A DNA stretch of 64,000 nucleotides from Pseudoalteromonas prydzensis (GTDB lineage: Bacteria > Pseudomonadota > Gammaproteobacteria > Enterobacterales > Alteromonadaceae): contig NZ_BDDT01000005.1 of the NCBI RefSeq assembly GCF_001661495.1, positions 186,001 through 250,000 on the forward strand. Direction: 5' to 3'. Made by a program: the position numbers and the translations under genes. The notes beneath the pieces were generated by a model that saw only the letters and a list, made by a program, of their open reading frames with translations, searched no databases and was not told where the DNA came from. Each line of letters opens with the position of its first letter. The stretch's first letter is position 1. Below are positions 36,786 through 46,320 of this stretch, piece by piece.

Positions 36786-37541
36786 TTAATATTTAAAGCC
36801 GCGGTGTAATGCCACAATCCCACCAGTGAGATTTTGATAAGTCGTTTGCTCAAAACCAGCGTCATTCATCATTGCTTTTAGTGTTTCTTGATCTGGATGC
36901 ATACGAATAGATTCAGCTAAATATTTGTATGATTCACCATCATTTGCAACCAGCTCACCCATTTTCGGTAATAAGTTAAATGAGTAAAAGTCATAGGCTT
37001 TACTGAGTACTTCATGTTCTGGCTTAGAGAACTCCAATACCAGCAAACGGCCACCAGGCTTTAAAATACGGTACATTGAACGCAGCGCTTTGTTTTGATC
37101 TGTAACATTACGCAGACCAAAGGCAATGGTAATCAAATCAAAGCTGTTGTCAGGGAAAGGCAGTGCTTCGGCATTCATTTGCACGTAGTCGATGTTACCA
37201 ACTAGTCCTAAGTTATGCAGTTTTTCACGGCCTACTTTCAACATTGATGAATTGATATCACCTAAAACAACTTGCCCGGTATCGCCAACAAGTTGGCTGA
37301 ATTTAGCGGTTAAGTCGCCGGTACCACCTGCTAAATCAAGTACATGGTGACCTTTACGAACACCTGAGCTAGCAATGGTTTGGCGTTTCCATAAGCGGTG
37401 AATACCAAACGACATGAGATCATTCATTACATCATATTTAGTTGCCACAGAGTGAAACACATCGGCAACCATGGAAGCTTTTTCGGTTTCGGCAACGGTT
37501 TTATAACCAAAATGTGTGGTCTTTTCTGGATTCTCGTTCAT
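36786..37541 (-). CDS. ubiE: UbiE/MenG demethylmenaquinone and DDMQ methyltransferase
   Basis: The 251-residue SAM-dependent methyltransferase has the SAM motif [15 protein letters not shown] and the UbiE signatures [17 protein letters not shown] and [14 protein letters not shown]-like [14 protein letters not shown]. It carries out the C-methylation step of ubiquinone (and menaquinone, if made) synthesis. It is the first gene of the ubi-tat-hemB run on the minus strand, about 100 bp from the GGDEF gene that precedes it on the same strand. Confidence 0.97.
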   Translation of the reverse strand: MNENPEKTTHFGYKTVAETEKASMVADVFHSVATKYDVMNDLMSFGIHRLWKRQTIASSGVRKGHHVLDLAGGTGDLTAKFSQLVGDTGQVVLGDINSSMLKVGREKLHNLGLVGNIDYVQMNAEALPFPDNSFDLITIAFGLRNVTDQNKALRSMYRILKPGGRLLVLEFSKPEHEVLSKAYDFYSFNLLPKMGELVANDGESYKYLAESIRMHPDQETLKAMMNDAGFEQTTYQNLTGGIVALHRGFKY

Positions 37542-37643
37542 GATTAATCTCTATCGTGGTAATAAAGACTAGTGTACTTGATTGTGCCTGTGAGGTGCAA
37601 TTTGAATCTGGTTAAATTGCTTGTGGATCAAACTGATTAACGA

Positions 37644-38660
37644 TTATTGACCGGCAATAAAGCTGCTTTGACCAAGTGATCTTGCTTTATGTGCGGCGTT
37701 GGATGCTTTGCGGGCAAGGTTATTAAAATCTTTTTCATCTTGATGTTTAGCAATACCTAATGACAGGTTGATTGCGGGTAGTTTAATACCATTTTTAGAA
37801 CTGACAAAACGCAGTTTTTCTACACCATTACGGACTTTCTCGGCAATCACGTTGGCTGTATCTGGGTCAATATCAGCTAATAATATGGTAAAAGCATCTT
37901 TGCTAGTTCGCCCAGGTAGGCCACTTTCAAAGACATATTTTTGAATCTGCTTAGCGACCTTACTTAAAATCACTTCACCAATTACATCACCATAGTTATC
38001 AATAAAATGATCTAAATTATCGATTTGGATGGCAATGGCACACACCGATTTATTTTGGTCTAACCATAATTGGGTTTGTTGATTTAAATAGTGGCGTTTG
38101 AATAAGCCGGTTTGCTGGTCGGTAATATGTTTTTTGCGTAATTGCACAAGTTGCTGTTGGGTTTTTTCTTGTAATCGCTTTGCTTTGATCAGCTCTTGTT
38201 TAAATTGTTTATGTTGGGTGAGTAAGTGGGCTGTTTGTTTATTTAATGTCTCAAGCGCTTGACGACTTTGGGAAACATTATTTTCATCGAGCGAATGTAC
38301 ACAGTCACTGACTTGACTAGCAAAACGGATAATATCTTTTTCGGTTGAATGCGCGCTACGCGACAATGAATTGATAATACCGTCCACATTGCGCACCATA
38401 CTTGTTTCGGCTTTGTGAGCGTGATCCATATAATCGAAATACAATTGCTCAATGTAGACACAGTCAATTTCTTGGCCTTGAGCAATAGCGCGATCAAGGG
38501 TGGCGTTTAAATTCGTATTAGCTTGACTAACGTAGGTATAAACGACGTGATAATTAAGTGGGGTCGGTGGTAATATGTGATGCTCTAAAAAGATACATAC
38601 CTTGGTCATTTTTTCTTGAGCAATAGCCATGGAATCATGGAACATCATTGTATACACCAA
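37644..38660 (-). CDS. GGDEF-domain protein with degenerate active site
   Basis: The 338-residue soluble protein has an all-helical N-terminal half (about 1-185, long coiled coil near 130-185) and a C-terminal GGDEF fold (about 190-330). The substrate loop reads GRTSKDAFTILL, so the GGDEF signature is replaced by SKDAF. Cyclase activity is therefore unlikely, and a role as c-di-GMP or GTP-binding effector, or in protein contacts, is more likely. The start may be GTG 38660 or one of the ATGs at 38648/38645; no strong ribosome site decides. It stands alone between ubiE and the divergent DUF885 gene. Confidence 0.85.
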   Translation of the reverse strand: MVYTMMFHDSMAIAQEKMTKVCIFLEHHILPPTPLNYHVVYTYVSQANTNLNATLDRAIAQGQEIDCVYIEQLYFDYMDHAHKAETSMVRNVDGIINSLSRSAHSTEKDIIRFASQVSDCVHSLDENNVSQSRQALETLNKQTAHLLTQHKQFKQELIKAKRLQEKTQQQLVQLRKKHITDQQTGLFKRHYLNQQTQLWLDQNKSVCAIAIQIDNLDHFIDNYGDVIGEVILSKVAKQIQKYVFESGLPGRTSKDAFTILLADIDPDTANVIAEKVRNGVEKLRFVSSKNGIKLPAINLSLGIAKHQDEKDFNNLARKASNAAHKARSLGQSSFIAGQ

Positions 38661-38985
38661 TTAAATATACGTAACAGTGAAATTAAAGAACTCCCTCCAT
38701 GAGATTATTACGCAATCCTAGCGTTTGATATAAGCTTACATTAATCTGTATCGGTGATATTTAAAAGTAAAAAGATGTAATTTGGCGTCGAAAACTCTAA
38801 TTTTCTTGTTCAATCGCTGGTTTTCTCGGCAATCTCGTTCAATCATTTTGAGGCTGACTAACTACTAGACGATAACAGCCGTTAATTTAACCTTGCATTT
38901 ACTGTCCTTGGTCGCATTTTTTTGGTTATTTTAGCTAGCTAGGTTAGGTTAAATATCATGTTTTCTGTAGCAGACTCCTTATATT
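38661..38985. other. Divergent intergenic region, GGDEF gene and DUF885 gene
   Basis: This AT-rich stretch presumably holds both promoters. A direct repeat GTTCAATC occurs at about 38811 and 38840, and GCTAGCTAGG near 38934. No terminator, RNA gene or small ORF with a ribosome site was found. Confidence 0.4.
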
Positions 38986-40764
38986 ATGAAAAAATCAGCC
39001 ACATTAGTTGTGCGACATTCTTTATTAAGTATTGCCTTGGCATGTACATTAACAGCTTGCCAAATGACCACGGTAGATAGCGATCAACAGTTTACGCAGG
39101 TTGCGCAATCAATCGTTGATTATCGAGAAAGTATCAGCCCGTATAGCCACCCTGAAGGTGTTGATGGCTATTTACTCACGAATTTATCTGCTGAATTTCT
39201 TGAAAAAAAATACCAACATAACACCGAATTATTGGCGCAGTTAGACGCAATTGATCAAGATAAGCTCAGCGATGAAAACCGCATTAATCTCACTATAATT
39301 CGCGGCCAAGTACAAAATAGTGTCGATGAGTATGTATTTAATAGTCATTACATGCCATTGACTTCAGAATATGGCTTTCACTCAAGCTTATCGTTTATGG
39401 TGTCGCGTTCAGATTATAAGAAGCCAGCAGACTATCAGCTTTATCTTCAACGTTTGCAGCAAGTTCCCCGCTTTTTTCAGCAAAATATTGGCTGGATGCG
39501 CAAAGGGTTAGAGGTTGGTTTAACGCAACCTAAAGCAGTGCTTGTGGGTTATCAAGATTCGATCAGTGCCTATATTGTTGATGATGTCACTAAATCTGAG
39601 TTTTATAAGCCATTTTTAAATAATACTGCTGGTTTAACTGACAGTGAGTTTTTTGCGTTACAGCAGCAAGCTAAAAAAGTGATTAAAGAGCAAGTTATCC
39701 CTGCTTATCAAGGCTATTTAACGTTTTTTAATGACGAATACCAACCAGGTGCACGTACTGACATAGGTATTTCTTCTACACCTAATGGCGAGGCTTTTTA
39801 CGCTAATCGCGCTAAGTATTACACCACCACAGATATGACCCCGAAAGAAATTCATGAACTGGGTTTGCAAGAAGTGGCACGTATTCGCGCGGAAATGGAT
39901 GAAATTATTAAAAAGGTTGGATTTAAAGGCACATTTGCTGAATTTGTGCACTTTTTGCGTACCGATCCACAATTTTACGCCAAAACACCTGAGGAGCTTT
40001 TAAAAGAAGCCTCTTACATAGCTAAAAAAATGGATGCCCAACTTCCGAAACTATTTCATACCTTACCACGCATGCCTTATGGCGTAGCGCCTGTGCCTGC
40101 AAGCATAGCGCCTAAATACACTACGGGTCGTTACTCTGGTTCAAGTCGTGATGACCAAGCGGGTTATTACTGGGTTAATACCTACGCATTAGATAAACGC
40201 CCTTTATATGTGTTAGAAGCACTCACATTTCATGAAGCGGTGCCAGGGCATCATTTACAAATTTCACTTAACGCGGAATTAGAAAACCTGCCAAGTTACC
40301 GCCAAGATGCTTATTTATCTGCTTTTGGTGAAGGTTGGGGGTTATATTCTGAGTACTTAGGGATTGAGGCTGGCTTTTATCAAGACCCATACAGTGACTT
40401 TGGTCGTTTAACTTATGAAATGTGGCGAGCAGCCCGTTTAGTGGTTGATACTGGCATGCATATGTATGGTTGGAGCCGAGATCGCGCGATGAAGTTTATG
40501 AGCGAAAACACCGCGCTTTCATTACACAACGTAAAAACTGAAACCGATCGCTATATTTCATGGCCTGCACAAGCACTGTCGTATAAAATTGGTGAGCTAA
40601 CGATTAAGCGGTTACGCAAAGAAACTGAGCAAGCATTAGGGCAAGATTTTGATGTGCGCGAGTTTCATCATCAGATACTTCGTCATGGCTCTGTGCCGAT
40701 GTCTGTATTAGAAGATCAAATTCATCAATATATTCAAACAGAGTTAGCTAAACAAAAAAGCTAG
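38986..40764 (+). CDS. DUF885 family lipoprotein, metallopeptidase-like
   Basis: The 592-residue protein has a lipoprotein signal with lipobox LTAC (Cys near 25), so it is membrane-anchored. The DUF885 domain fills the rest. FHEAVPGHHLQ near 420 has the HExxxGHH metal-binding pattern, and a downstream FGEGWGLYSEYLG supplies the third ligand and catalytic-type residues of gluzincin-like peptidases. The substrate is unknown; a periplasmic peptidase role is inferred from the motif. No clear ribosome site precedes the ATG. It stands alone. Confidence 0.88.
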   Translation: MKKSATLVVRHSLLSIALACTLTACQMTTVDSDQQFTQVAQSIVDYRESISPYSHPEGVDGYLLTNLSAEFLEKKYQHNTELLAQLDAIDQDKLSDENRINLTIIRGQVQNSVDEYVFNSHYMPLTSEYGFHSSLSFMVSRSDYKKPADYQLYLQRLQQVPRFFQQNIGWMRKGLEVGLTQPKAVLVGYQDSISAYIVDDVTKSEFYKPFLNNTAGLTDSEFFALQQQAKKVIKEQVIPAYQGYLTFFNDEYQPGARTDIGISSTPNGEAFYANRAKYYTTTDMTPKEIHELGLQEVARIRAEMDEIIKKVGFKGTFAEFVHFLRTDPQFYAKTPEELLKEASYIAKKMDAQLPKLFHTLPRMPYGVAPVPASIAPKYTTGRYSGSSRDDQAGYYWVNTYALDKRPLYVLEALTFHEAVPGHHLQISLNAELENLPSYRQDAYLSAFGEGWGLYSEYLGIEAGFYQDPYSDFGRLTYEMWRAARLVVDTGMHMYGWSRDRAMKFMSENTALSLHNVKTETDRYISWPAQALSYKIGELTIKRLRKETEQALGQDFDVREFHHQILRHGSVPMSVLEDQIHQYIQTELAKQKS

Positions 40765-40776
40765 CCTTCACATCGG

Positions 40777-40805
40777 TGGATCACTGCTATAACTGCAGTG
40801 ATCCA
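40777..40805. terminator. Perfect 11-bp stem-loop after the DUF885 gene
   Basis: TGGATCACTGC-TATAACT-GCAGTGATCCA lies 12 bp after the DUF885 stop. The following T-run is weak (TTAAAACTCTTT), so it may act as a terminator only partly, or protect the 3' end. Confidence 0.5.
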
Positions 40806-40878
40806 TTAAAACTCTTTGCTTGAAATTTAATCTGCTTATATGCTCTCTACTGTAATAATAATCAGCAAGGGGTGTTGC

Positions 40879-42360
40879 ATGAGTAATTTTATAGTCTTTA
40901 GTATTGATGTGTTTGCCAGTTTATTTATTGTGGTATTGGGCTGCTTAGTTTTACTGGTGATTTATTTTTACATTAGTGATGTTACTCAATCAAAACAAGC
41001 AATTAGGCGTAATTACCCGGTAATTGGCCGGTTTAGGTATTTTTTTGAACGCCAAGGCGAGTTTTTCCGCCAGTATTTTTTTGCAATGGACCGTGAGGAA
41101 ATGCCATTTAACCGCGCCGATCGGAGTTGGGTTTATAAAGCAGCTAAAAATGTGGATCGCACCACTGCGTTTGGCTCAACCCAAAGTCTAGAAGTCACTG
41201 GTACAGTGATGTTTATGAACTGTGCATTTCCTACCTTAGATGAAGAAGCGCTTGAGCCTAGTGCCGTTACCTTAGGGCCTTATTGTGCAAACCCCTATAT
41301 GACTAAATCACTGTTCAATATTTCTGGAATGAGTTTCGGGGCATTATCAAAACCGGCCGTGCGTGCGTTATCAAGAGGTGCCAAGCTGGCTGGTTGCTGG
41401 ATGAATACCGGTGAAGGGGGGCTAAGTCCTTATCACTTAGAAGGTGGTGCTGATATCGTATTTCAAATAGGCACGGCGAAATATGGGGTGCGTGATGAGC
41501 AAGGCAAACTAAGCCATGAGAAGCTTAAAAAAATAGCTGCCCATGAACAAGTAAAAATGTTTGAAATTAAAATGAGCCAAGGGGCAAAACCTGGCAAAGG
41601 CGGCATGTTACCAGGCAAAAAAGTGACTGCTGAAATTGCTGCGATCCGTGGTATCCCTGAAGGCCATGATTCAATCAGCCCAAATGGGCATCCTGAAGTT
41701 AAAAAGCCTGCCGATTTACTGGATATGATTGCATCCGTGCGTGAGACCACTGGCAAACCGACTGGTTTTAAAGCGGTGATTGGTGCTTATGCGTGGCTAG
41801 AAACGCTATTTGCTGAAATCAATCATCGGGGTATTGAATCAGCACCTGATTTTATTACCATCGATAGTGCTGATGGCGGTACCGGTGCTGCACCACAGCC
41901 ATTGATGGATTCAGTAGGATTACCGCTAAGAGAAAGCTTACCTTTAGTCGTCAATATGTTGGAAAAGCATGGATTGCGAGAGCGTATTAAAGTTATTGCG
42001 TCAGGTAAACTGATTGTGCCGTCAAAGGTTGCGTGGGCACTCGCATTGGGCGCTGACTTTGTTGTATCAGCTCGTGGTCATATGTTTGCTTTAGGATGTA
42101 TTCAAGCACTGCAGTGCAATAAAGATACTTGTCCAACGGGTATTACTACGCATAATGAGCGCCTACAGCGTGGCTTAGATGTGAATGATAAAGCACAGCG
42201 AGTCGCCAACTATAATAAGTATATTCATTATGGTGCGGGTTTAATTGCCCACTCATGTGGCGTATTTAGTGCCCGAGAGCTTGGCCGCCAGCATGTACGC
42301 GTTGTGCAAGAAAACGGCTTGTCAGAGCCGCTTGATAAAATGTATGAAAATTATCAGTGA
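40879..42360 (+). CDS. FMN-binding glutamate-synthase-like protein, membrane-anchored
   Basis: The 493-residue protein starts with one or two membrane helices (SLFIVVLGCLVLLVIYFYI). The central domain of glutamate synthase follows: MSFGALSKPAVRALSRGA, TGEGGLSPYH, the FMN-binding DSADGGTGAAP and a [3Fe-4S]-type cluster motif CIQALQCNKDTCPTGI. The amidotransferase domain of real glutamate synthase is absent, so it does not make glutamate from glutamine by itself. Similar single-domain proteins are widespread and unassigned; an oxidoreductase role is inferred. The start is ATG 40879 with AAGGGG upstream. Confidence 0.88.
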   Translation: MSNFIVFSIDVFASLFIVVLGCLVLLVIYFYISDVTQSKQAIRRNYPVIGRFRYFFERQGEFFRQYFFAMDREEMPFNRADRSWVYKAAKNVDRTTAFGSTQSLEVTGTVMFMNCAFPTLDEEALEPSAVTLGPYCANPYMTKSLFNISGMSFGALSKPAVRALSRGAKLAGCWMNTGEGGLSPYHLEGGADIVFQIGTAKYGVRDEQGKLSHEKLKKIAAHEQVKMFEIKMSQGAKPGKGGMLPGKKVTAEIAAIRGIPEGHDSISPNGHPEVKKPADLLDMIASVRETTGKPTGFKAVIGAYAWLETLFAEINHRGIESAPDFITIDSADGGTGAAPQPLMDSVGLPLRESLPLVVNMLEKHGLRERIKVIASGKLIVPSKVAWALALGADFVVSARGHMFALGCIQALQCNKDTCPTGITTHNERLQRGLDVNDKAQRVANYNKYIHYGAGLIAHSCGVFSARELGRQHVRVVQENGLSEPLDKMYENYQ

Positions 42361-42403
42361 CTTAAAGCGGCTAGGTTATAGGGCCTGACCAAAATAAATT
42401 AAT

Positions 42404-42431
42404 AAAAGGCACTCAATAAAGTGCCTTTTTA
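42404..42431. terminator. Bidirectional terminator between converging genes
   Basis: AAAAGGCACT-CAATAA-AGTGCCTTTTT lies between the stops at 42360 (plus) and 42448 (minus), with A- and T-runs on both flanks. Confidence 0.9.
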
Positions 42432-42447
42432 TTGTATTTTATAAAAA

Positions 42448-43665
42448 CTAATTTAGTTGGCTGATCAATAAAGAGAAAAACGCCTCTTTGCTATTGCAGG
42501 TATGGGCGTTAAGCACTAACTGCTCGCCCAGCGCTAAGGTATGGCGTTGCACGTCTAAACGCGCCTGCGCATCTTCAATGGCATCTATATCAGCAACGTG
42601 TGCTAAGCCAATAGTACGGCGAATCAGCTCGGTCCCGCAGTAACCAATCGCATCTTGCAGTACTTGTTGCATAAAATACTCACCGTATCCGGCGGCTTTT
42701 AAATTGTTATCAGTTGTTTGCTCTGCAATTAGCCTTAGCCACTGTTGTTCAAACAAAGAATAACTCTCTTGCAGGCAAGTCAGTAAATGGGTGTGATAGT
42801 TACGGCGCGTAACAAATTCACTAATACGGGCATTTTGGGCGCAATAGTTTAATAATAAGTTGCCGATAAATGAGCCAATATCAAAACCTATAGGGCCAAA
42901 AAAACCAAACTCAGGGTCGATCATCTTGGTCGTGTTTTGATCCACAAAAATGCTGCCGCTATGCATATCGCCATGTAGCAAGGTTTGCGGGCACGATAAA
43001 AACTTGGCTTTAAGTTTTGCAATCGCTAAATGCAGTGCGGCATTATTTTGCAATTTACTAACTGTGCTTTGTAGTTCGCTTGGGTAGTTATTGCGCTCAT
43101 GTTCACGCAGAATATCGTTAAAAAATAAGTCTTCAGTAATTTGGCACAATTCTGGATTGGTAAACTGACTGACTTTGGCTTTTTTATCTTGCGCGGTTAG
43201 GTAAAAGTCTGAGTTATAAAAACCGGTATGGCTTAAGTAGTGAGCCACATGTTGACCTAATAGCGGAAATTGCTCTGCGTTTATTTGTGCGCTACGCAAA
43301 ATTTGTAAGTGACCAAGATCTTCTAAAATGGTCAGTGCTTGCTCTGGATTATGATGCAATACTTTTGCTGTGTAGTCAGGGCTTAATGCGCCGTGATTGA
43401 GTAAAACCTCAGCTTCAATGCGTGCTCGGTCGAGCGTTAATGGCCATGATTCACCCACACAGCGCGCATAAGGCAAGGCTTGCTTTAAAATAACGCTATT
43501 ACTTTGCTCGTCGCTTATTCTAAAAACGAGATTTAAATTGCCATCTCCAAACTCATACGCCGATAACGTTTGGTCAGGATCAAACAAATCATATCCATCT
43601 TTAGTTACAAGATTTTTAATATAATCAATCGCATGCTGTGCATTAAAGGCAACGTATTCGGCCAT
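42448..43665 (-). CDS. mtnK: S-methyl-5-thioribose kinase
   Basis: The 405-residue kinase has an aminoglycoside-phosphotransferase-like fold: YEFGDGNLNLVFRI (glycine-rich loop), LLHGDMHSGSIFV (catalytic Asp) and MIDPEFGFFGPIGFDIG. The last block is diagnostic for MtnK. It phosphorylates methylthioribose derived from methylthioadenosine, feeding MtnA. It diverges from mtnA over a 132-bp region with MetJ-like boxes. Because it is MtnK rather than MtnP, the organism should also have a methylthioadenosine nucleosidase, not in this window. Confidence 0.95.
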   Translation of the reverse strand: MAEYVAFNAQHAIDYIKNLVTKDGYDLFDPDQTLSAYEFGDGNLNLVFRISDEQSNSVILKQALPYARCVGESWPLTLDRARIEAEVLLNHGALSPDYTAKVLHHNPEQALTILEDLGHLQILRSAQINAEQFPLLGQHVAHYLSHTGFYNSDFYLTAQDKKAKVSQFTNPELCQITEDLFFNDILREHERNNYPSELQSTVSKLQNNAALHLAIAKLKAKFLSCPQTLLHGDMHSGSIFVDQNTTKMIDPEFGFFGPIGFDIGSFIGNLLLNYCAQNARISEFVTRRNYHTHLLTCLQESYSLFEQQWLRLIAEQTTDNNLKAAGYGEYFMQQVLQDAIGYCGTELIRRTIGLAHVADIDAIEDAQARLDVQRHTLALGEQLVLNAHTCNSKEAFFSLLISQLN

Positions 43666-43710
43666 CGGCGTACTCTCAGAAAATGATAAACGATAGCATT
43701 CTATACCTTC

Positions 43711-43734
43711 AACCGTTTAGATGTCTACACTTCT
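43711..43734. promoter_or_regulatory. Tandem MetJ-like boxes between mtnK and mtnA
   Basis: Three abutting octamers AACCGTTT-AGATGTCT-ACACTTCT match the met-box consensus AGACGTCT at 5, 7 and 6 of 8 positions. Abutting octamers are how MetJ dimers bind side by side with SAM as corepressor. Confidence 0.65.
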
Positions 43735-43797
43735 GGGTTGTGCGTTTTAAAAACTACTGTAAAATAACCTCAGCCTTAAGATAATTCAGGACCAACC

Positions 43798-44823
43798 ATG
43801 CAAGACCTCATCGCAAGCAGTTTAAAATATCAAAACAATACACTCAGCGTGTTAGACCAATACCTACTGCCGCATCAACAGGTATGGCACGAATGTGATG
43901 ATGTCGACACTATGCGGGATTTAATTTTAAGTTTAAAAATACGCGGTGCACCGCTGATTGGTTTAGGAGCGAGTTTACTGGTTGCTCATTTGGCTGAGCA
44001 GGGCACAGCAAAAGCCACATTAGCCAAGGCAATTGATGATCTAGAAGCCACCCGACCAACCGCAGTAAACTTAATGCATTGCATGGCAAAGTTACGCATT
44101 GCGTTACAACAAGATGATTATGTAACGGCAATTGTAACTGCTGCGGTAACTTTGTTTAATGAAGATATCGCCTTGTGTGAAAGCATGGCAAATCATGGCG
44201 CAGCACTGGTTAACCGTGGTGATAATATTCTTACCCATTGTAATACAGGGGCGTTAGCGACTGCAGGTATTGGTACTGCTTTGGGGGTTATTTACAAAGC
44301 GCAGCAGCAATATGGTGATATTCATGTCTGGGTTGATGAAACACGGCCATTGCTACAAGGCGGTCGTTTAACCGCGTTTGAACTCGAGCGCTGGCAGATA
44401 CCGTATACGCTTATTTGTGACAATATGGCAGCAAGCTTAATGGCCGCAGGCAAAGTTGATAAAATATTTGTTGGCGCTGACCGTATCGCAGCTAACGGCG
44501 ACTTTGCAAATAAAGTGGGCACTTATAATTTAGCCGTGTTGGCGCATTTTCATAACATCCCTTTTTATGTGGTGGCCCCGCTTACTACCCTTGATGTAAA
44601 TACGGCATGCGGTGCCGATATTGAAATTGAGCAACGTAACAGCGCTGAAGTGCGCGGTGTAAGCGGAAGTTTTGGTGAGGCGCAATGGGCACCAACAAAT
44701 GCTAACGTTTACAACCCAGCGTTTGACGTAACCCCTGCAAAGCTAATCACGGGCTGGGTGTTAGATACTGGCGTTTATAACCAACAACAAGTGTTAGCTG
44801 GTAAACTGAAAGATTTAAATTAA
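43798..44823 (+). CDS. mtnA: Methylthioribose-1-phosphate isomerase
   Basis: The 341-residue enzyme of the eIF2B-like fold has the MtnA blocks [17 protein letters not shown] and [19 protein letters not shown] (catalytic Cys). [16 protein letters not shown] and [19 protein letters not shown] (catalytic Asp) follow. It isomerises methylthioribose-1-phosphate to methylthioribulose-1-phosphate, the substrate of MtnB. It is transcribed divergently from mtnK. Its stop is 3 bp from the stop of the converging RelA/SpoT-domain gene. Confidence 0.96.
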   Translation: MQDLIASSLKYQNNTLSVLDQYLLPHQQVWHECDDVDTMRDLILSLKIRGAPLIGLGASLLVAHLAEQGTAKATLAKAIDDLEATRPTAVNLMHCMAKLRIALQQDDYVTAIVTAAVTLFNEDIALCESMANHGAALVNRGDNILTHCNTGALATAGIGTALGVIYKAQQQYGDIHVWVDETRPLLQGGRLTAFELERWQIPYTLICDNMAASLMAAGKVDKIFVGADRIAANGDFANKVGTYNLAVLAHFHNIPFYVVAPLTTLDVNTACGADIEIEQRNSAEVRGVSGSFGEAQWAPTNANVYNPAFDVTPAKLITGWVLDTGVYNQQQVLAGKLKDLN

Positions 44824-44826
44824 AAT

Positions 44827-45891
44827 TTAACCCAGTAATACACGGCTGAACTCTGAAAGAAACTCTGAAGTGTCATTAAGGTAGTTGGGGTAGGCTTTTT
44901 CTATCGACTTTAAGTCACTTCCAGCTACTAGCAATACGTTGTTGTGTGTTTGTCGCTCTTGCTCTGCATAGTGCGTTAACGCTTCTTGTTTTTTATTGGC
45001 TGCGTACAAAAAGACCCGACCCATTTGAGTTTCGGTGTTGTGAACAAGTAAAGCAAACCCCGTATCTTTTGATTTGTTTTTAATTTCATCAACTTGGAAA
45101 GCGCGGTTAAACGCATCGAGTTTATGAAATGCTGCAAGCTTTTTGTTTAAGGCAGCTAACTCATCAATAAAGTTTTGTGATTGTTCATCACTTAATTGAT
45201 TTGAGCCATCTTTAACGGCAAGAAATTCACCCATGATAAAAAATAATCGCTGCCAATCTGTATCAGCGGCTTGTGGGTTGGTTTTCAGTGTTTCTTTTTC
45301 AATGATATCGACTATCTCAACAGTGGTTGCCCATAGGTGTTGGAGTCGAGTGCGTAACTGAACTTCGATTTGAAAGCCTTTGTAATCGTGCGAATCTAGA
45401 TTGTTATAGCTTTTATAAACGCGGTGAATGCCTCTATAGCCTGTGGTTTTAGGGTTTTCAATATAATCATATGACTTTACGCTATGGACTGTTCGACTGG
45501 AATCTAAACTCGTATTGAGCTTATACAGGTTATCTAAATTGTCTAAAATAACTCTGCAACCACCTATATCGTGCATGCGTTTAAGGCTGATGGCATTTTC
45601 ATTTTTACCGTCTAATGACTCACGTTGCAGTTTATCAATAATTGTCGGTAAGCGTTTTAAGCGACGAACAATAGTAGCAGAATCAAGCAAGTTAAGTTTT
45701 TTTACGTGTTTCCATATTAAATTTTTGATGATGGTCAGTGGGTATAAATGGGCTGCGCGATAATTTTGAATGACTTCGGTAGCAAATTCAAAATCGCCTT
45801 CTTTTTTACGAAAAATACGGCCAGCTTTTTCAACCTGCTTACGAGAATACGCAAGTTGTTGCTTTGACTTTTGATATTGTTCGTTGACCAT
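44827..45891 (-). CDS. RelA/SpoT synthetase-domain protein, single-domain with C-terminal extension
   Basis: The 354-residue protein has a nucleotidyltransferase domain (about 60-215) with the RelA/SpoT synthetase motifs: LKRMHDIGGCRVIL, DYIENPKTTGYRGIH and EVQLRTRLQHLWA. The GYRxIH tyrosine and the EVQLRT glutamate needed for pyrophosphate transfer are present, so activity is plausible. There is no hydrolase, TGS or ACT domain. A C-terminal extension of roughly 140 residues is not typical of the short synthetases RelP/RelQ. It could make alarmones or, like toxSAS/CapRel enzymes, modify another target. It lies 81 bp after the cyclotransferase gene at the end of the mtnBCD operon. Confidence 0.85.
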   Translation of the reverse strand: MVNEQYQKSKQQLAYSRKQVEKAGRIFRKKEGDFEFATEVIQNYRAAHLYPLTIIKNLIWKHVKKLNLLDSATIVRRLKRLPTIIDKLQRESLDGKNENAISLKRMHDIGGCRVILDNLDNLYKLNTSLDSSRTVHSVKSYDYIENPKTTGYRGIHRVYKSYNNLDSHDYKGFQIEVQLRTRLQHLWATTVEIVDIIEKETLKTNPQAADTDWQRLFFIMGEFLAVKDGSNQLSDEQSQNFIDELAALNKKLAAFHKLDAFNRAFQVDEIKNKSKDTGFALLVHNTETQMGRVFLYAANKKQEALTHYAEQERQTHNNVLLVAGSDLKSIEKAYPNYLNDTSEFLSEFSRVLLG

Positions 45892-45972
45892 TTCACATTC
45901 ACTTAATTGAGTAAAACTAACACTGAAAATATACTACAGAGTTAAGTTGTTTAAGTCATCTTTGATATGACG

Positions 45973-46308
45973 TTAGCCTTTTGCCACATACACCCATGCA
46001 TCAATACCGCTGCTAAATGACTCTGCTATACGGATGTAGTCATCAACTTCATAGCTATCTGCGTTAGCAAGTTCCTCTAAGGTGATAGTAAAAATAGTGC
46101 CGGTTACAGTGTCTGTTGCAAGGCCTGTTTTAATTAATGCTGGGTGAAACCGCTGGCCGCTGCTTTTTAACACAGCGGCGTCGGTGATCTCAACTTCGCC
46201 TACCACGTAGCCTTTTAGTGTATCGGCTTGACCTTCAAGCAAACGGCCAAAAGTATCAAGCTGTACTTGCGCTAATTGCAGTGTTCCGTATGAGAATAAC
46301 CTTTCCAT
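45973..46308 (-). CDS. AIG2-like gamma-glutamylcyclotransferase family protein
   Basis: The 111-residue protein begins MERLFSYGTLQ, the substrate-binding YGTL motif, and has the acidic site in NADSYEVDDYIR. Both are typical of the AIG2/GGCT fold. Such enzymes cyclise gamma-glutamyl groups to 5-oxoproline, but small bacterial members are mostly uncharacterised. It follows mtnD by 12 bp, so it is part of the salvage operon. A role in handling a gamma-glutamyl or glutathione-linked by-product is only a guess. Confidence 0.85.
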   Translation of the reverse strand: MERLFSYGTLQLAQVQLDTFGRLLEGQADTLKGYVVGEVEITDAAVLKSSGQRFHPALIKTGLATDTVTGTIFTITLEELANADSYEVDDYIRIAESFSSGIDAWVYVAKG

Positions 46309-46320
46309 TTTATCCCTTTA

